Shown piece after piece: positions 1 to 4,899 of a DNA stretch of 10,183 bases. The number at the start of each line of letters is the position of its first letter. The stretch's first letter is position 1. Made by a program: the position numbers and the translations under genes. This stretch comes from Baffinella frigidus (lineage: Eukaryota; Cryptophyceae; Cryptomonadales; Baffinellaceae): contig MU646451.1 of the NCBI GenBank assembly GCA_026770585.1, positions 34,403-44,585 on the forward strand. The letters run 5' to 3'. The notes beneath the pieces are model-generated. The model did not search any database. It was given only the letters and a program-made list of their open reading frames with translations, and was not told the DNA's origin.

Positions 1-53
<53 letters not shown>
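1..53 (+). other. Terminal homopolymer of 53 G
   Basis: The first 53 bases are uninterrupted G. It is not a telomere repeat and carries no other base. With the 20-C run at the far end, both ends of the window begin as 5' poly-G on the strand that reads inward. It may be a genuine long G tract at which the assembly stopped, or a library or assembly artefact; the sequence cannot separate these. Confidence 0.95.
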
Positions 54-55
<2 letters not shown>

Positions 56-73
56 TTCTCGGCTGCGCCTCGG

Positions 74-92
74 GGCGCGGCTCTGCCGCGCC
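74..92. repeat. GC-rich hairpin next to the poly-G end
   Basis: Bases 74-81 (GGCGCGGC) are the exact reverse complement of 85-92 (GCCGCGCC) around a TCT loop. The surrounding 54-120 is very GC-rich and holds no other recognisable feature. No T-run follows in a position that would suggest a terminator, and a eukaryotic context makes that reading unlikely. Confidence 0.6.
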
Positions 93-120
93 GGACGTCA
101 AGACGATCCCTGACTGTGTC

Positions 121-180
121 AGAACGACACAAGATTCAGTTGGAACGACCCAGGATTCAGCAAGGACGGCTCAGGACGCC
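121..180 (+). repeat. Short tandem repeat, about 22 bp, 2.5 units
   Basis: Units beginning near 122 and 144 share GAACGACNCANGATTCAG, and a third decayed unit (GGACGGCTCAGGACG) follows. The GGATTCAG core is the reverse complement of the CTGAATCC core in the array at 273-490, so the two may be related in opposite orientation. Confidence 0.5.
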
Positions 181-272
181 GTGCAACACATAATTTTGGG
201 GCCGAGGTGCAGGACTTGGCGTTTGGGAATCAGGGTGTCCGGTTGGGGGTTAGTGTCCTGCTATCCTCAGGC

Positions 273-490
273 CTTTTGACCAAATTCTGGAGCCTCCTGA
301 CTAAATCCTGAAACCTCCTGACCGAATCGTGAGACCTTCCGAGCAAACCCTGTTTTACAAAACATAAATCCTGAGTCTATCTGACTGAATCTTGAGTCAT
401 CCTGGCTAAATCCTGAGTCATCCCGACTGAATCCTGAGTCATCTCCTGAGTCTTTCTGACCGAATCCTGAGTCATCCTGAATGAATCCCG
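273..490 (+). repeat. Degenerate minisatellite, 20-21 bp unit
   Basis: About ten imperfect units with the form CCTGACTGAATCCTGAGTCAT repeat in tandem. The CTGA, AATC and GAGTC blocks recur roughly every 20-21 bp, with one shortened unit near 432-447 and a break around 341-365. No reading frame spans the array. It is decayed rather than recently expanded. Confidence 0.75.
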
Positions 491-519
491 AAAGATGAGG
501 GATTAAGGATTAGGAGTTT

Positions 520-670
520 AATTGCGGAATACGACAGAATCTGTACCGCTTCTCAAGGCTTTCAACGCTGAAGAAGAAGGGTAGATATGCTATTTTAGGA
601 ATAAAACGAAGGCTTACAATAGCATGCATCAGGACAGAATCAGACTCCGACAGGTTCTGGTATGTTCCGA
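520..670 (+). repeat. Diverged direct repeat, copy 1
   Basis: This stretch matches 961-1102 at moderate identity over its whole length. Shared landmarks in the same order are an ACAAAATCTG-like block, CCGCTTCT, GTCAAC-like, GATATGCTA, TTTAGG-ATAAAA, GGCTTA, AGCATGNATC and a GTTCCGAT-like block. A telomere-like degenerate tract follows each copy, so the duplicated unit may be about 440 bp including that tract. Its function is unknown. Confidence 0.75.
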
Positions 671-680
671 GATGGTTCCG

Positions 681-729
681 GTGTCCGCCTATGTTGGGAG
701 CTCGAAGAACCTAAAGGACCTAAAGGATG
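681..729 (+). repeat. Dispersed short repeat 'GTGTCCGCC', copy 1
   Basis: This copy starts GTGTCCGCCTATGTTGGGAG and continues through GAAGAACCTAAAGGACCTAAAGGA with a short variable join. The same block occurs at 1268-1316, in inverted orientation at 2221-2254, and at 3946-4136, where a transposon-like insert splits it. It is too short to classify, but its four copies define empty sites for neighbouring insertions. Confidence 0.8.
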
Positions 730-960
730 AGATTAGGGATCAGGGGCTGGAGTTTGAGGTTGAGGGTTTAGTGTTTGGGGTTTGGGGTGAGGGTTTTAGG
801 GTTTTGAGTTTAGGGATTAGGGTTTAGGGTTCAGGGTTTAGGGAACAGGCTTTAGGCTTTAGAGGTGAGGGTTGAGGGGTTGGCGATTAGCGATTAGGCA
901 TCAATGTTTAGACGTTTGGGATCAGGGATCAGGAATCAGGGTTTAGGGATTTGGGGTCTA
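730..960 (+). repeat. Degenerate telomere-like tract
   Basis: Loosely periodic GGTTTAGGG, GGTTTGGGG, GGTTGAGGG and GGGATCAGG words fill this stretch, all with the G-rich strand on +. The 7-bp register is kept only locally, for example around 812-843. It looks like an old interstitial telomeric sequence that has decayed. Confidence 0.7.
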
Positions 961-1102
961 AATTCGGAACAAGACAAAATCTGTCCCGCTTCTTAAGTCT
1001 GTCAACACCGCAGATAAGGGTAAATATGCTAGTTTAGGCATAAAAACACAGGCTTAGCATAGCATGAATCGGGGCAGACTCTGGTTTGTTCCGATATGAT
1101 AT
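961..1102 (+). repeat. Diverged direct repeat, copy 2
   Basis: Second copy of the 520-670 unit, about 440 bp downstream and in the same orientation. It ends at GTTCCGATATGAT and passes directly into ATGAGGGATTAGG, which parallels GATGAGATTAGGGAT after copy 1. Several small indels separate the copies, so the duplication is not recent. Confidence 0.75.
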
Positions 1103-1130
1103 GAGGGATTAGGATTTGGGGGTTGGGGTG

Positions 1131-1257
1131 TAGGGTTTAGGGTTTAGGGTTCAGGGTTCAGGGTTTAGGGTTTAGGGTTTAGGGTTTAGGGTTTAGGGTT
1201 TAGGGTTTAGGGTTTAGGGTTTAGGGTTTAGGGTTTAGGGTTTATTGTTTAGTGTTT
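1131..1257 (+). repeat. Interstitial telomeric repeat, TTTAGGG
   Basis: Eleven perfect, uninterrupted TTTAGGG units run from 1164 to 1240, preceded by variant TTCAGGG units and followed by TTTATTG and TTTAGTG variants. TTTAGGG is the Arabidopsis-type telomere repeat, also used by many green algae and several alveolate groups. The G-rich strand is on +, pointing a chromosome end to the right, yet complex DNA follows, so this is an interstitial or subtelomeric array, not a terminus. Confidence 0.92.
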
Positions 1258-1267
1258 GGGGTTAGTC

Positions 1268-1316
1268 CAGTGTCCGCCAATGATGGGAGTTAAAAGAACC
1301 TCAAGGACCTAAAGGA
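1268..1316 (+). repeat. Dispersed short repeat 'GTGTCCGCC', copy 2
   Basis: This copy reads GTGTCCGCCAATGATGGGAG, then AAGAACCTCAAGGACCTAAAGG. It is uninterrupted where copy 3 (3946-4136) carries a 134-bp insert, so it serves as the empty-site reference. At its downstream end an inverted-repeat element starting at 1317 interrupts or abuts it. Confidence 0.8.
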
Positions 1317-1416
1317 CCCTGAAGTGGCGAAAAGCCTACTAAGCTGCCGCCCAGGTCGATAAATCGCGGCCTGCTCCCTGCTCGGGGTCGATTATGACCC
1401 GCTCGCCACTTAAGGG
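1317..1416. mobile_element. MITE-like element, CCCTTAAGTGG family, copy 1
   Basis: The 100-bp segment has terminal inverted repeats: CCCTGAAGTGGCGA at 1317-1330 and the reverse complement of CCCTTAAGTGGCGA at 1403-1416, 13 of 14 matching. The size and ends match the nested element at 2396-2494. The interior contains a small GGTCGATTATGACC hairpin near 1386-1399. No clear target duplication was found at the flanks. It sits between a dispersed repeat and a telomere-variant array and carries no coding capacity. The superfamily is not assignable. Confidence 0.6.
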
Positions 1417-1426
1417 GTAGCTCCCG

Positions 1427-1690
1427 TTTCGGGTTTCGGGTTTCGGGTTTCGGGTTTCGGGTTTAGGATTTATGGTTTATGGTTTATGGTTTATGGTTTA
1501 TGGTTTATGGTTTATGGTTTATGGTTTAGGGTTTATGGTTTATGGTTTATGGTTTATGGTTTATGGTTTATGGTTTATGGTTTATGGTTCATGGTTCATG
1601 GTTTAGGGTTTAGGGTTGAGGGTTTAGGGTTTAGGGTTTAGGGTTTGGGGTTCAGGGTTTAGGGTTCAGGGTTTGGGGCTTAGGGTTTAG
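1427..1690 (+). repeat. Variant telomere-like array: TTTCGGG, TTTATGG and TTTAGGG blocks
   Basis: Five TTTCGGG units (1427-1461) are followed by one TTTAGGA and then 16 TTTATGG units in two runs of eight (1469-1524 and 1532-1587), split by a single TTTAGGG. Two TTCATGG units come next, and from 1602 mixed TTTAGGG, TTGAGGG, TTTGGGG and TTCAGGG. The 7-bp register is unbroken from 1427 to at least 1615. All blocks have the G-rich strand on +. Local homogenisation of different variants suggests separate expansions rather than random decay. Confidence 0.92.
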
Positions 1691-2082
1691 GCCTAGTTGA
1701 TTTGAGCAGGACGCCGAGTCTCTCGACCCCCTCTTTTCCTTTGGAGACTCGACACTCCTGCCACACAGCGGGCTACCAAGGGATTTTCGGCCCATTTTCG
1801 GCCGAGTTTCCATTACCTTATCCGAAGGAACCCCCCCTACGTCCCTACAGATTGCCTACCGTAGGGTCCTAGGTCTTATCGCTTAGGGGTTATTCAAAAT
1901 CCCTTCAAAGTCCACTGTGTGGTTGGTGCTATTTTCCAGATCCTACGCGGGGCAGATAGAGTGAGAGACCCTTATTACTCAAGAGGATGCTCAATAGTTT
2001 GGACCTGTGTATTACTACCGATACGGCTACCATGCATGCACCCCACCAAGGCTTTGTCTGCGTAGGACCTACGCGGAGGTCC
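1691..2082. other. Unassigned stretch with hairpins and a decayed element fragment
   Basis: No gene is apparent. Bases 1706-1761 form an imperfect hairpin (GCAGGA and CGAGTCTC on the left pair with GAGACTCG and TCCTGC on the right). An 11-bp ATTTTCGGCC-type unit is duplicated at about 1783-1804. Bases 1818-1880 (GGAACCCCCCCTACG through GTAGGGTCCTAGG) resemble the interior of the CAGGGG elements and could be a decayed, end-less copy. Bases 2064-2083 form an AGGACCT/AGGTCCT hairpin directly against the next element. Confidence 0.5.
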
Positions 2083-2084
2083 TA

Positions 2085-2201
2085 CAGGGGCACCTCGCTC
2101 GTAAGAACCCCCCCCCCCCCTAGGACCACCATAGGGCCCTAGGCATAGGCCTACTGTAGGGTCCTAGGGGGGGGCGGTTTCTTGTGAGCGAGGTACCCCT
2201 G
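2085..2201. mobile_element. MITE, CAGGGGTACCTCGC family, copy A
   Basis: A 117-bp inverted-repeat element flanked by TA at 2083-2084 and 2202-2203. Its ends are CAGGGGCACCTCGCTCGTAA and, reverse-complemented, CAGGGGTACCTCGCTCACAA. The arms continue through a C run of 13 (2108-2120) matched by a G run of 8 in the other arm, and through CCTAGGAC-type sequence. It is non-coding. A TA duplication with CAG-type ends is the usual signature of Tc1/mariner non-autonomous elements, so that superfamily is inferred. Three more copies lie within 1.7 kb. Confidence 0.85.
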
Positions 2202-2220
2202 TACATCTCGGAGTGTGTGC

Positions 2221-2254
2221 TCCTTTAGGTTCTTCGAGCTCCCAACATGGGCGG
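2221..2254 (-). repeat. Dispersed short repeat 'GTGTCCGCC', inverted copy
   Basis: Read on the minus strand this is a near-perfect match to copy 1 at 681-729: CCGCCCATGTTGGGAG, then CTCGAAGAACCTAAAGGA. It is the only copy on the minus strand and lies between element A and a 20-bp minisatellite. Confidence 0.8.
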
Positions 2255-2261
2255 TCACCCT

Positions 2262-2341
2262 TCTCGAGGCGGGCCGCTCTGTCCCGAAGCGGACCTCTCT
2301 GTCCCGAGGCGGGCCTCTCTATCCCGAGGCGGGCCTATCCC
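2262..2341 (+). repeat. Minisatellite, 20 bp x 4
   Basis: Four tandem 20-bp units have the form TCCCGAGGCGGGCCTCTCTG, and a decayed fifth (TACCGAGGCGGTCCTCACAC) starts at 2353. The same CCCGAGGCGGGCC core appears in the direct repeat at 2924-3150. The array is open in two + frames, which yields short arginine- and proline-rich reading frames of no significance. Confidence 0.85.
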
Positions 2342-2377
2342 ACGCACTCCATTACCGAGGCGGTCCTCACACTTGTA

Positions 2378-2614
2378 CATGGGCACTTCGCTTATCCCTT
2401 AAGTGCCCAGGTAGTCAAATTTGACGGCCAACAGGTCCTAGGCAGGTCCTAGGACCCAACCGTAGGGCGTATGAGCCTACTGGCCACTTAAGGGATAAGA
2501 AAACGCCCCCCCCTAGCTAGGACCCTACATGTACAGTAGCCCTATGGTGGTCCTAGGGCCCTATGGTGGTCCTAGCTAGGGGGAAGGCGCTTTCTTATGA
2601 GCGAGGTACCCCTG
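2378..2614. mobile_element. MITE, CAGGGGTACCTCGC family, copy B, interrupted by another element
   Basis: The left end CATGGGCACTTCGCTTAT (from 2378) and the right end, reverse complement CAGGGGTACCTCGCTCATAA (to 2614), are family termini. The span is 237 bp, but removing the 99-bp inner element at 2396-2494 and one AT duplicate leaves about 136 bp, near the family size. Flanks are TA on the left and CA on the right, so one target base has probably mutated. The interior repeats CCCTATGGTGGTCCTAG. This is the most diverged copy, consistent with being older than its inner insertion. Confidence 0.72.
2396..2494. mobile_element. MITE-like element nested in copy B, CCCTTAAGTGG family, copy 2
   Basis: A 99-bp segment with ends CCCTTAAGTGCCCAG and, reverse-complemented, CCCTTAAGTGGCCAG (14 of 15), inserted in the left arm of CAGGGG copy B. 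Taking it out along with one of the two flanking AT dinucleotides (2394-2395, 2495-2496) restores the continuous family arm CGCTTATAAGAAAACG. A 2-bp AT duplication is unusual; a TA target in another register is possible but leaves the arm 2 bp short. The interior has the perfect palindrome GTCAAATTTGAC (2414-2425). No coding capacity. Confidence 0.68.
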
Positions 2615-2755
2615 CATTGAAAAGCAGCGAGCGAGAACGGCACACGGGCCGCACGCTGTGCGACCATCCCTGGAACTCTGATGCCTTTACTCAAGTCACG
2701 TGCGGCCCTCATCGGGTTCCCAGGGCGGTCTCACACAAGTCGCGCGGAGACGCTA

Positions 2756-2874
2756 CAGGGGTACCTCGCCTATAAGAAAACGCCCACCCCGTAGGGACCA
2801 TCATAGGGCCCTACGCATAGCCCTACTGTAGGGTCCTGGGGGGGGGGCGTTTTCTTATGAGCGAGGTACCCCTG
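2756..2874. mobile_element. MITE, CAGGGGTACCTCGC family, copy C
   Basis: A 119-bp inverted-repeat element with perfect TA duplications at 2754-2755 and 2875-2876. Ends are CAGGGGTACCTCGCCTATAA and, reverse-complemented, CAGGGGTACCTCGCTCATAA, and the arms continue AGAAAACGCCC. The right arm carries ten consecutive G (2838-2847), whereas the left has broken C runs. This is one of the cleanest copies and is useful as a family reference. Confidence 0.87.
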
Positions 2875-2923
2875 TAGAAGACCTTGCCCCCGCGTACACC
2901 TTCGCGCGTGCCGTCCCTCTTGC

Positions 2924-3150
2924 GACAGTAAAGCTCAGCGGCTTCAATGGCGTCTAATGTCTACATAAATGACTTATCTCCGCCCGAGGCGGGCCCGTCC
3001 TCGGGGCCGTCCTCGCCGGGGTCGTGACGCGTCACAATGGCTCCAACCCCGAAGAGGTTGTGAGCCTCGCAGTAAAGATCCAACGGCGTCTAATGTCTAC
3101 ATAAATGACTTTTGTCTGCCCGAGGCGGGCCCGTCCTCGCACGCCGGGGT
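2924..3150 (+). repeat. Direct repeat, two units about 136 bp apart
   Basis: Bases 2924-3023 and 3067-3150 share, in order, CAGTAAAG, GGCGTCTAATGTCTACATAA, ATGACTT and CCCGAGGCGGGCCCGTCCTC, then CGCCGGGGT. The AT-containing block is identical in both copies, while the linking sequence has changed. The GAGGCGGGCC core is shared with the minisatellite at 2262-2341, so these may be larger units built from it. No frame is conserved between copies. Confidence 0.75.
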
Positions 3151-3245
3151 TGAACAGGTTGCGAGGCGCGCTCAGTTGACCTGGATCTCGCCGAGGAAGG
3201 CTGTCTTGTCCGAGGAGCCTGTTGGATGCGAGGCGTGTTGTTAGT

Positions 3246-3368
3246 AATTAGGGTCTCTCTTTGGTATCAATGGTATTAATGAGGGTCTCTCTTTTGTTGG
3301 TATGATGCGGTTCTCTTTTTGGACGGGTTGTTAGTGAGAGTCTCTCTTTGGAAGGAGTACTAATGACC
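3246..3368 (-). repeat. Minisatellite, about 28 bp, minus orientation
   Basis: Units of the form GGGTCTCTCTTTTGTTGGTA recur about four times with degeneracy (near 3251, 3283, 3309 and 3341). On the minus strand they read AATACCAACAAAAGAGAGAC, the same unit that forms the plus-oriented array at 3567-3902. The two arrays therefore face each other across the element at 3374-3527. Confidence 0.75.
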
Positions 3369-3373
3369 CTAAT

Positions 3374-3527
3374 TACCACCAACCCTCACGGGCGGGGCTC
3401 ATCGATGATTTTTTGATTTTCATTTTCAAGGCAAAATGGCTCCACGGACGCCGGAATCCGGCGGCCTCCAAGGGAAATACGTGACCTCAAATTCGACGAT
3501 TTGCCTAGGCTGTGAGGGTTGGTGGTA
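3374..3527. mobile_element. MITE-like element with TACCACCAACCCTCAC ends
   Basis: A 154-bp segment begins TACCACCAACCCTCAC and ends with its exact reverse complement (16 of 16). Flanks are CTAAT on the left and CTAAC on the right, a possible 5-bp target duplication with one change. The interior is unlike the surrounding minisatellite: a T-rich part (about 3408-3428), then GCCGGAATCCGGC (3450-3462), then unique sequence. Non-coding. Alternatively it is the spacer of a local inverted duplication of the minisatellite. Confidence 0.55.
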
Positions 3528-3681
3528 CTAACAACACGCCGGGAGCCTGTCGGAAGAGAGACGCACATTAATACCAACGAAATAGAGGTCCGCATGAATA
3601 CCAACAACAGAGAGACCCGCGTCAATACCCCAACAACAGAGAGCCCCACGTTGGTACCCCAACAGAAGAGAGACCGCGTTA

Positions 3682-3801
3682 CAAGGGTACCTCGCTCGTA
3701 AGAAACCGCCGCCCCCCCCCCAGGACCACCATAGGGCCCTAGGCACAGGCCTACTGCAGGGTCCTAGGGGGGGGCAGTTTCTTATGAGCGAGGTACCCCT
3801 G
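3682..3801. mobile_element. MITE, CAGGGGTACCTCGC family, copy D
   Basis: A 120-bp inverted-repeat element flanked by TA at 3680-3681 and 3802-3803. Left end CAAGGGTACCTCGCTCGTAA; right end, reverse-complemented, CAGGGGTACCTCGCTCATAA. It has ten C (3712-3721) in one arm and eight G in the other. The interior is nearly the same as copy A (ACCACCATAGGGCCCTAGGC). It is inserted in the 28-bp minisatellite, with the empty site visible in neighbouring units. Its right end is followed by a tandem duplicate of itself. Confidence 0.87.
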
Positions 3802-3842
3802 TAATACGGCAGTTTCTTATGAGCGAGGTACCCCTGTAATAC
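3773..3842 (+). repeat. Perfect 35-bp tandem duplication of the MITE right end
   Basis: Bases 3773-3807 and 3808-3842 are identical. The duplicated unit comprises the last 29 bp of copy D, its TA duplicate and four bases of flanking minisatellite (ATAC). Because the flank was copied too, the duplication took place after the element inserted. Slippage or faulty repair at the inverted-repeat end are possible causes. Full identity suggests it is recent. Confidence 0.9.
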
Positions 3843-3945
3843 CAACAAAAGCGAGACCCTCTTCAATACCAACAAAAGAGAGCACCACCCCTCTGACTCC
3901 TTTCGAGCGAAAGGAAGGATGGCCTTTCTACAGAACACGTTGCGG

Positions 3946-4136
3946 TGTCCGCCTATGGTGGGAGTTTAATCCGGGGAAACCTATTTTTCTTGAGTTTGAT
4001 GGCAAGGAAAATTACTACACAATTCGTTCTTATTAGTAATATTAAAGCATTTATGTAGTAATTTTCCTTGCCATCAGAATAAAGAAAAATAGGTTTCCCC
4101 GGATAAAGTTAGAGGAACCTCAAGGACCTAAAGAGC
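3946..4136 (+). repeat. Dispersed short repeat 'GTGTCCGCC', copy 3, split by an insertion
   Basis: The left part (GTGTCCGCCTATGGTGGGAG, to about 3966) and the right part (AGAGGAACCTCAAGGACCTA, from about 4111) match continuous copies at 681-729 and 1268-1316. The 134-bp element at 3970-4103 lies between them. It supplies direct evidence that the inner segment was inserted. Confidence 0.85.
3970..4103. mobile_element. MITE with TAA target duplication (PIF/Harbinger Tourist-like)
   Basis: A 134-bp near-perfect foldback. The outer arm TCCGGGGAAACCTATTTTTC and further bases pair perfectly for 22 bp, a 6-bp patch has three mismatches, then another 22 bp pair perfectly (ending ACTACA), leaving a 34-bp AT-rich loop (4020-4053). 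TAA flanks both ends (3967-3969, 4104-4106). A 3-bp TWA duplication is characteristic of PIF/Harbinger-derived Tourist MITEs, so that is the inferred class. It splits a dispersed repeat whose intact copies exist nearby. The long arms would give a stable hairpin RNA if transcribed. Confidence 0.88.
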
Positions 4137-4599
4137 TCCTCCGGAAATGACCCCTGTCGAGCTTCTCCGGAAAGAGACTTGCGAAAGCCTGGAGGGAGAA
4201 TGCAGGAGGCTGGATGAAGCAGAGGAGGGAGGGAGAATGCAGAGGAGGGAAGGGGGGGCAAATGACTGCACGAGGCGAGATGCTGGACGTGTGCGGGCCT
4301 GGAGTGAAGCGCCCTTCCCCTAGTCATTCCGGAGGAGCGAAAGAGACTTGGGCGGGGGGGACACCTGAGGCGATGATCATCGGCTCGTGCAGGTGGCACC
4401 GAGACCCTTATCAATACCAACAGGAAGGAGAGAGTCTGACCCCTTGCTCTTTTCTTCGTATACGTTGTATGCTTGGTGATATACGACTCTGGGTAGGTCC
4501 CTCGAGATTATCTTCTCTCTCGTGTGACCTCCCCAGAAGCCACACGAAAGAGACTTGGCGAGGGAGGGCACCTGAGCCGATGATGCGCTCGTGCGGGGG

Positions 4600-4634
4600 T
4601 TTGGGGTTTGGGGTTTGGGGTCTGGGGTCTGGGG
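4600..4634 (+). repeat. Telomere-like variant block, TTTGGGG
   Basis: Three TTTGGGG and two TCTGGGG units keep perfect 7-bp register over 35 bp, with the G-rich strand on +. The block lies inside the GC-rich repeat unit, replacing the sequence that follows CTCGTGCGGG in the other copies. Confidence 0.85.
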
Positions 4635-4778
4635 CTGAAGGGACCTGAGGCGATGATGGGCTCGTGGAACCGAGACCCTAATCAATACCAACAAAAGAGA
4701 GACCAACACCTCTGACCCCTTTCTCTTTCCTACGGAAAGATCCTACGGAAAGAGACTTGGTGAGGGAGGTTTCCTGCA

Positions 4779-4844
4779 GAACTCGTACGGAACTCGTACG
4801 GAGCTCGTACGGAGCTCGTACGGAACTCGTACGGAACTCCTACG
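4779..4844 (+). repeat. Tandem array, 11 bp x 6
   Basis: Six consecutive 11-bp units: GAACTCGTACG twice, GAGCTCGTACG twice, GAACTCGTACG, then GAACTCCTACG. The first pair, the second pair and the fifth unit show only A/G variation at one position. Just upstream TCCTACGGAAAGA is duplicated (4728-4740, 4741-4753), and its TACGGAA overlaps the array motif, which suggests the array grew from that sequence. Confidence 0.93.
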
Positions 4845-4899
4845 GAAAGTGACTTGGGCGGGGAGGGCACCTGAGCCGATGATGGGCTCGTGCGGGTGG

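Larger units (their letters stand above)
3232..3540. repeat. Long-spaced perfect inverted repeat (15 bp) with flanking direct repeat
   Basis: GGCGTGTTGTTAGTA at 3232-3246 is the exact reverse complement of 3526-3540. Just outside, GGAGCCTGTTGGATG (3214-3228) and GGAGCCTGTCGGAAG (3542-3556) are direct repeats, 13 of 15 identical. Together these could be the ends and target duplication of a foldback-type unit about 310 bp long, or the edges of a local inverted duplication. Inside lie an inverted minisatellite and a smaller inverted-repeat element. Confidence 0.5.
3567..3902 (+). repeat. Minisatellite, about 28 bp, plus orientation, interrupted by MITE copy D
   Basis: Units with AATACCAACAAAAGAGAGAC-type sequence start near 3570, 3597, 3624 and 3653, and resume after the insertion at about 3838 and 3865. 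Copy D plus its extra tail (3682-3838) interrupts a unit exactly at a TA, because GACCGCGT before and TAATACCAACAAAAG after rejoin as a normal unit. Related units occur at 4399-4446 and 4671-4720. Confidence 0.8.
4167..4899 (+). repeat. Interspersed GC-rich repeat unit, four or more copies
   Basis: A composite unit recurs. One block is CGAAAGAGACTTGGGCGGGG (near 4167, 4337, 4545, 4745 and 4844) and another is ACCTGAGGCGATGATGGGCT with CGTG (4361-4389, 4569-4593, 4643-4667, 4868-4890). Two units continue into the minisatellite-like GAGACCCTNATCAATACCAA and TCTGACCCCTT (4399-4446, 4671-4720). Bases 4191-4260 hold a GA-rich stretch with duplicated GGAGGGAGAATGCAG. Short open frames here are repeat-driven and are not called as genes. 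Confidence 0.75.

Noticed and set aside
3970-4103. microRNA precursor gene
   Set aside because: The hairpin is better explained as a MITE, given its TAA duplications and empty sites; there is no evidence here of transcription.
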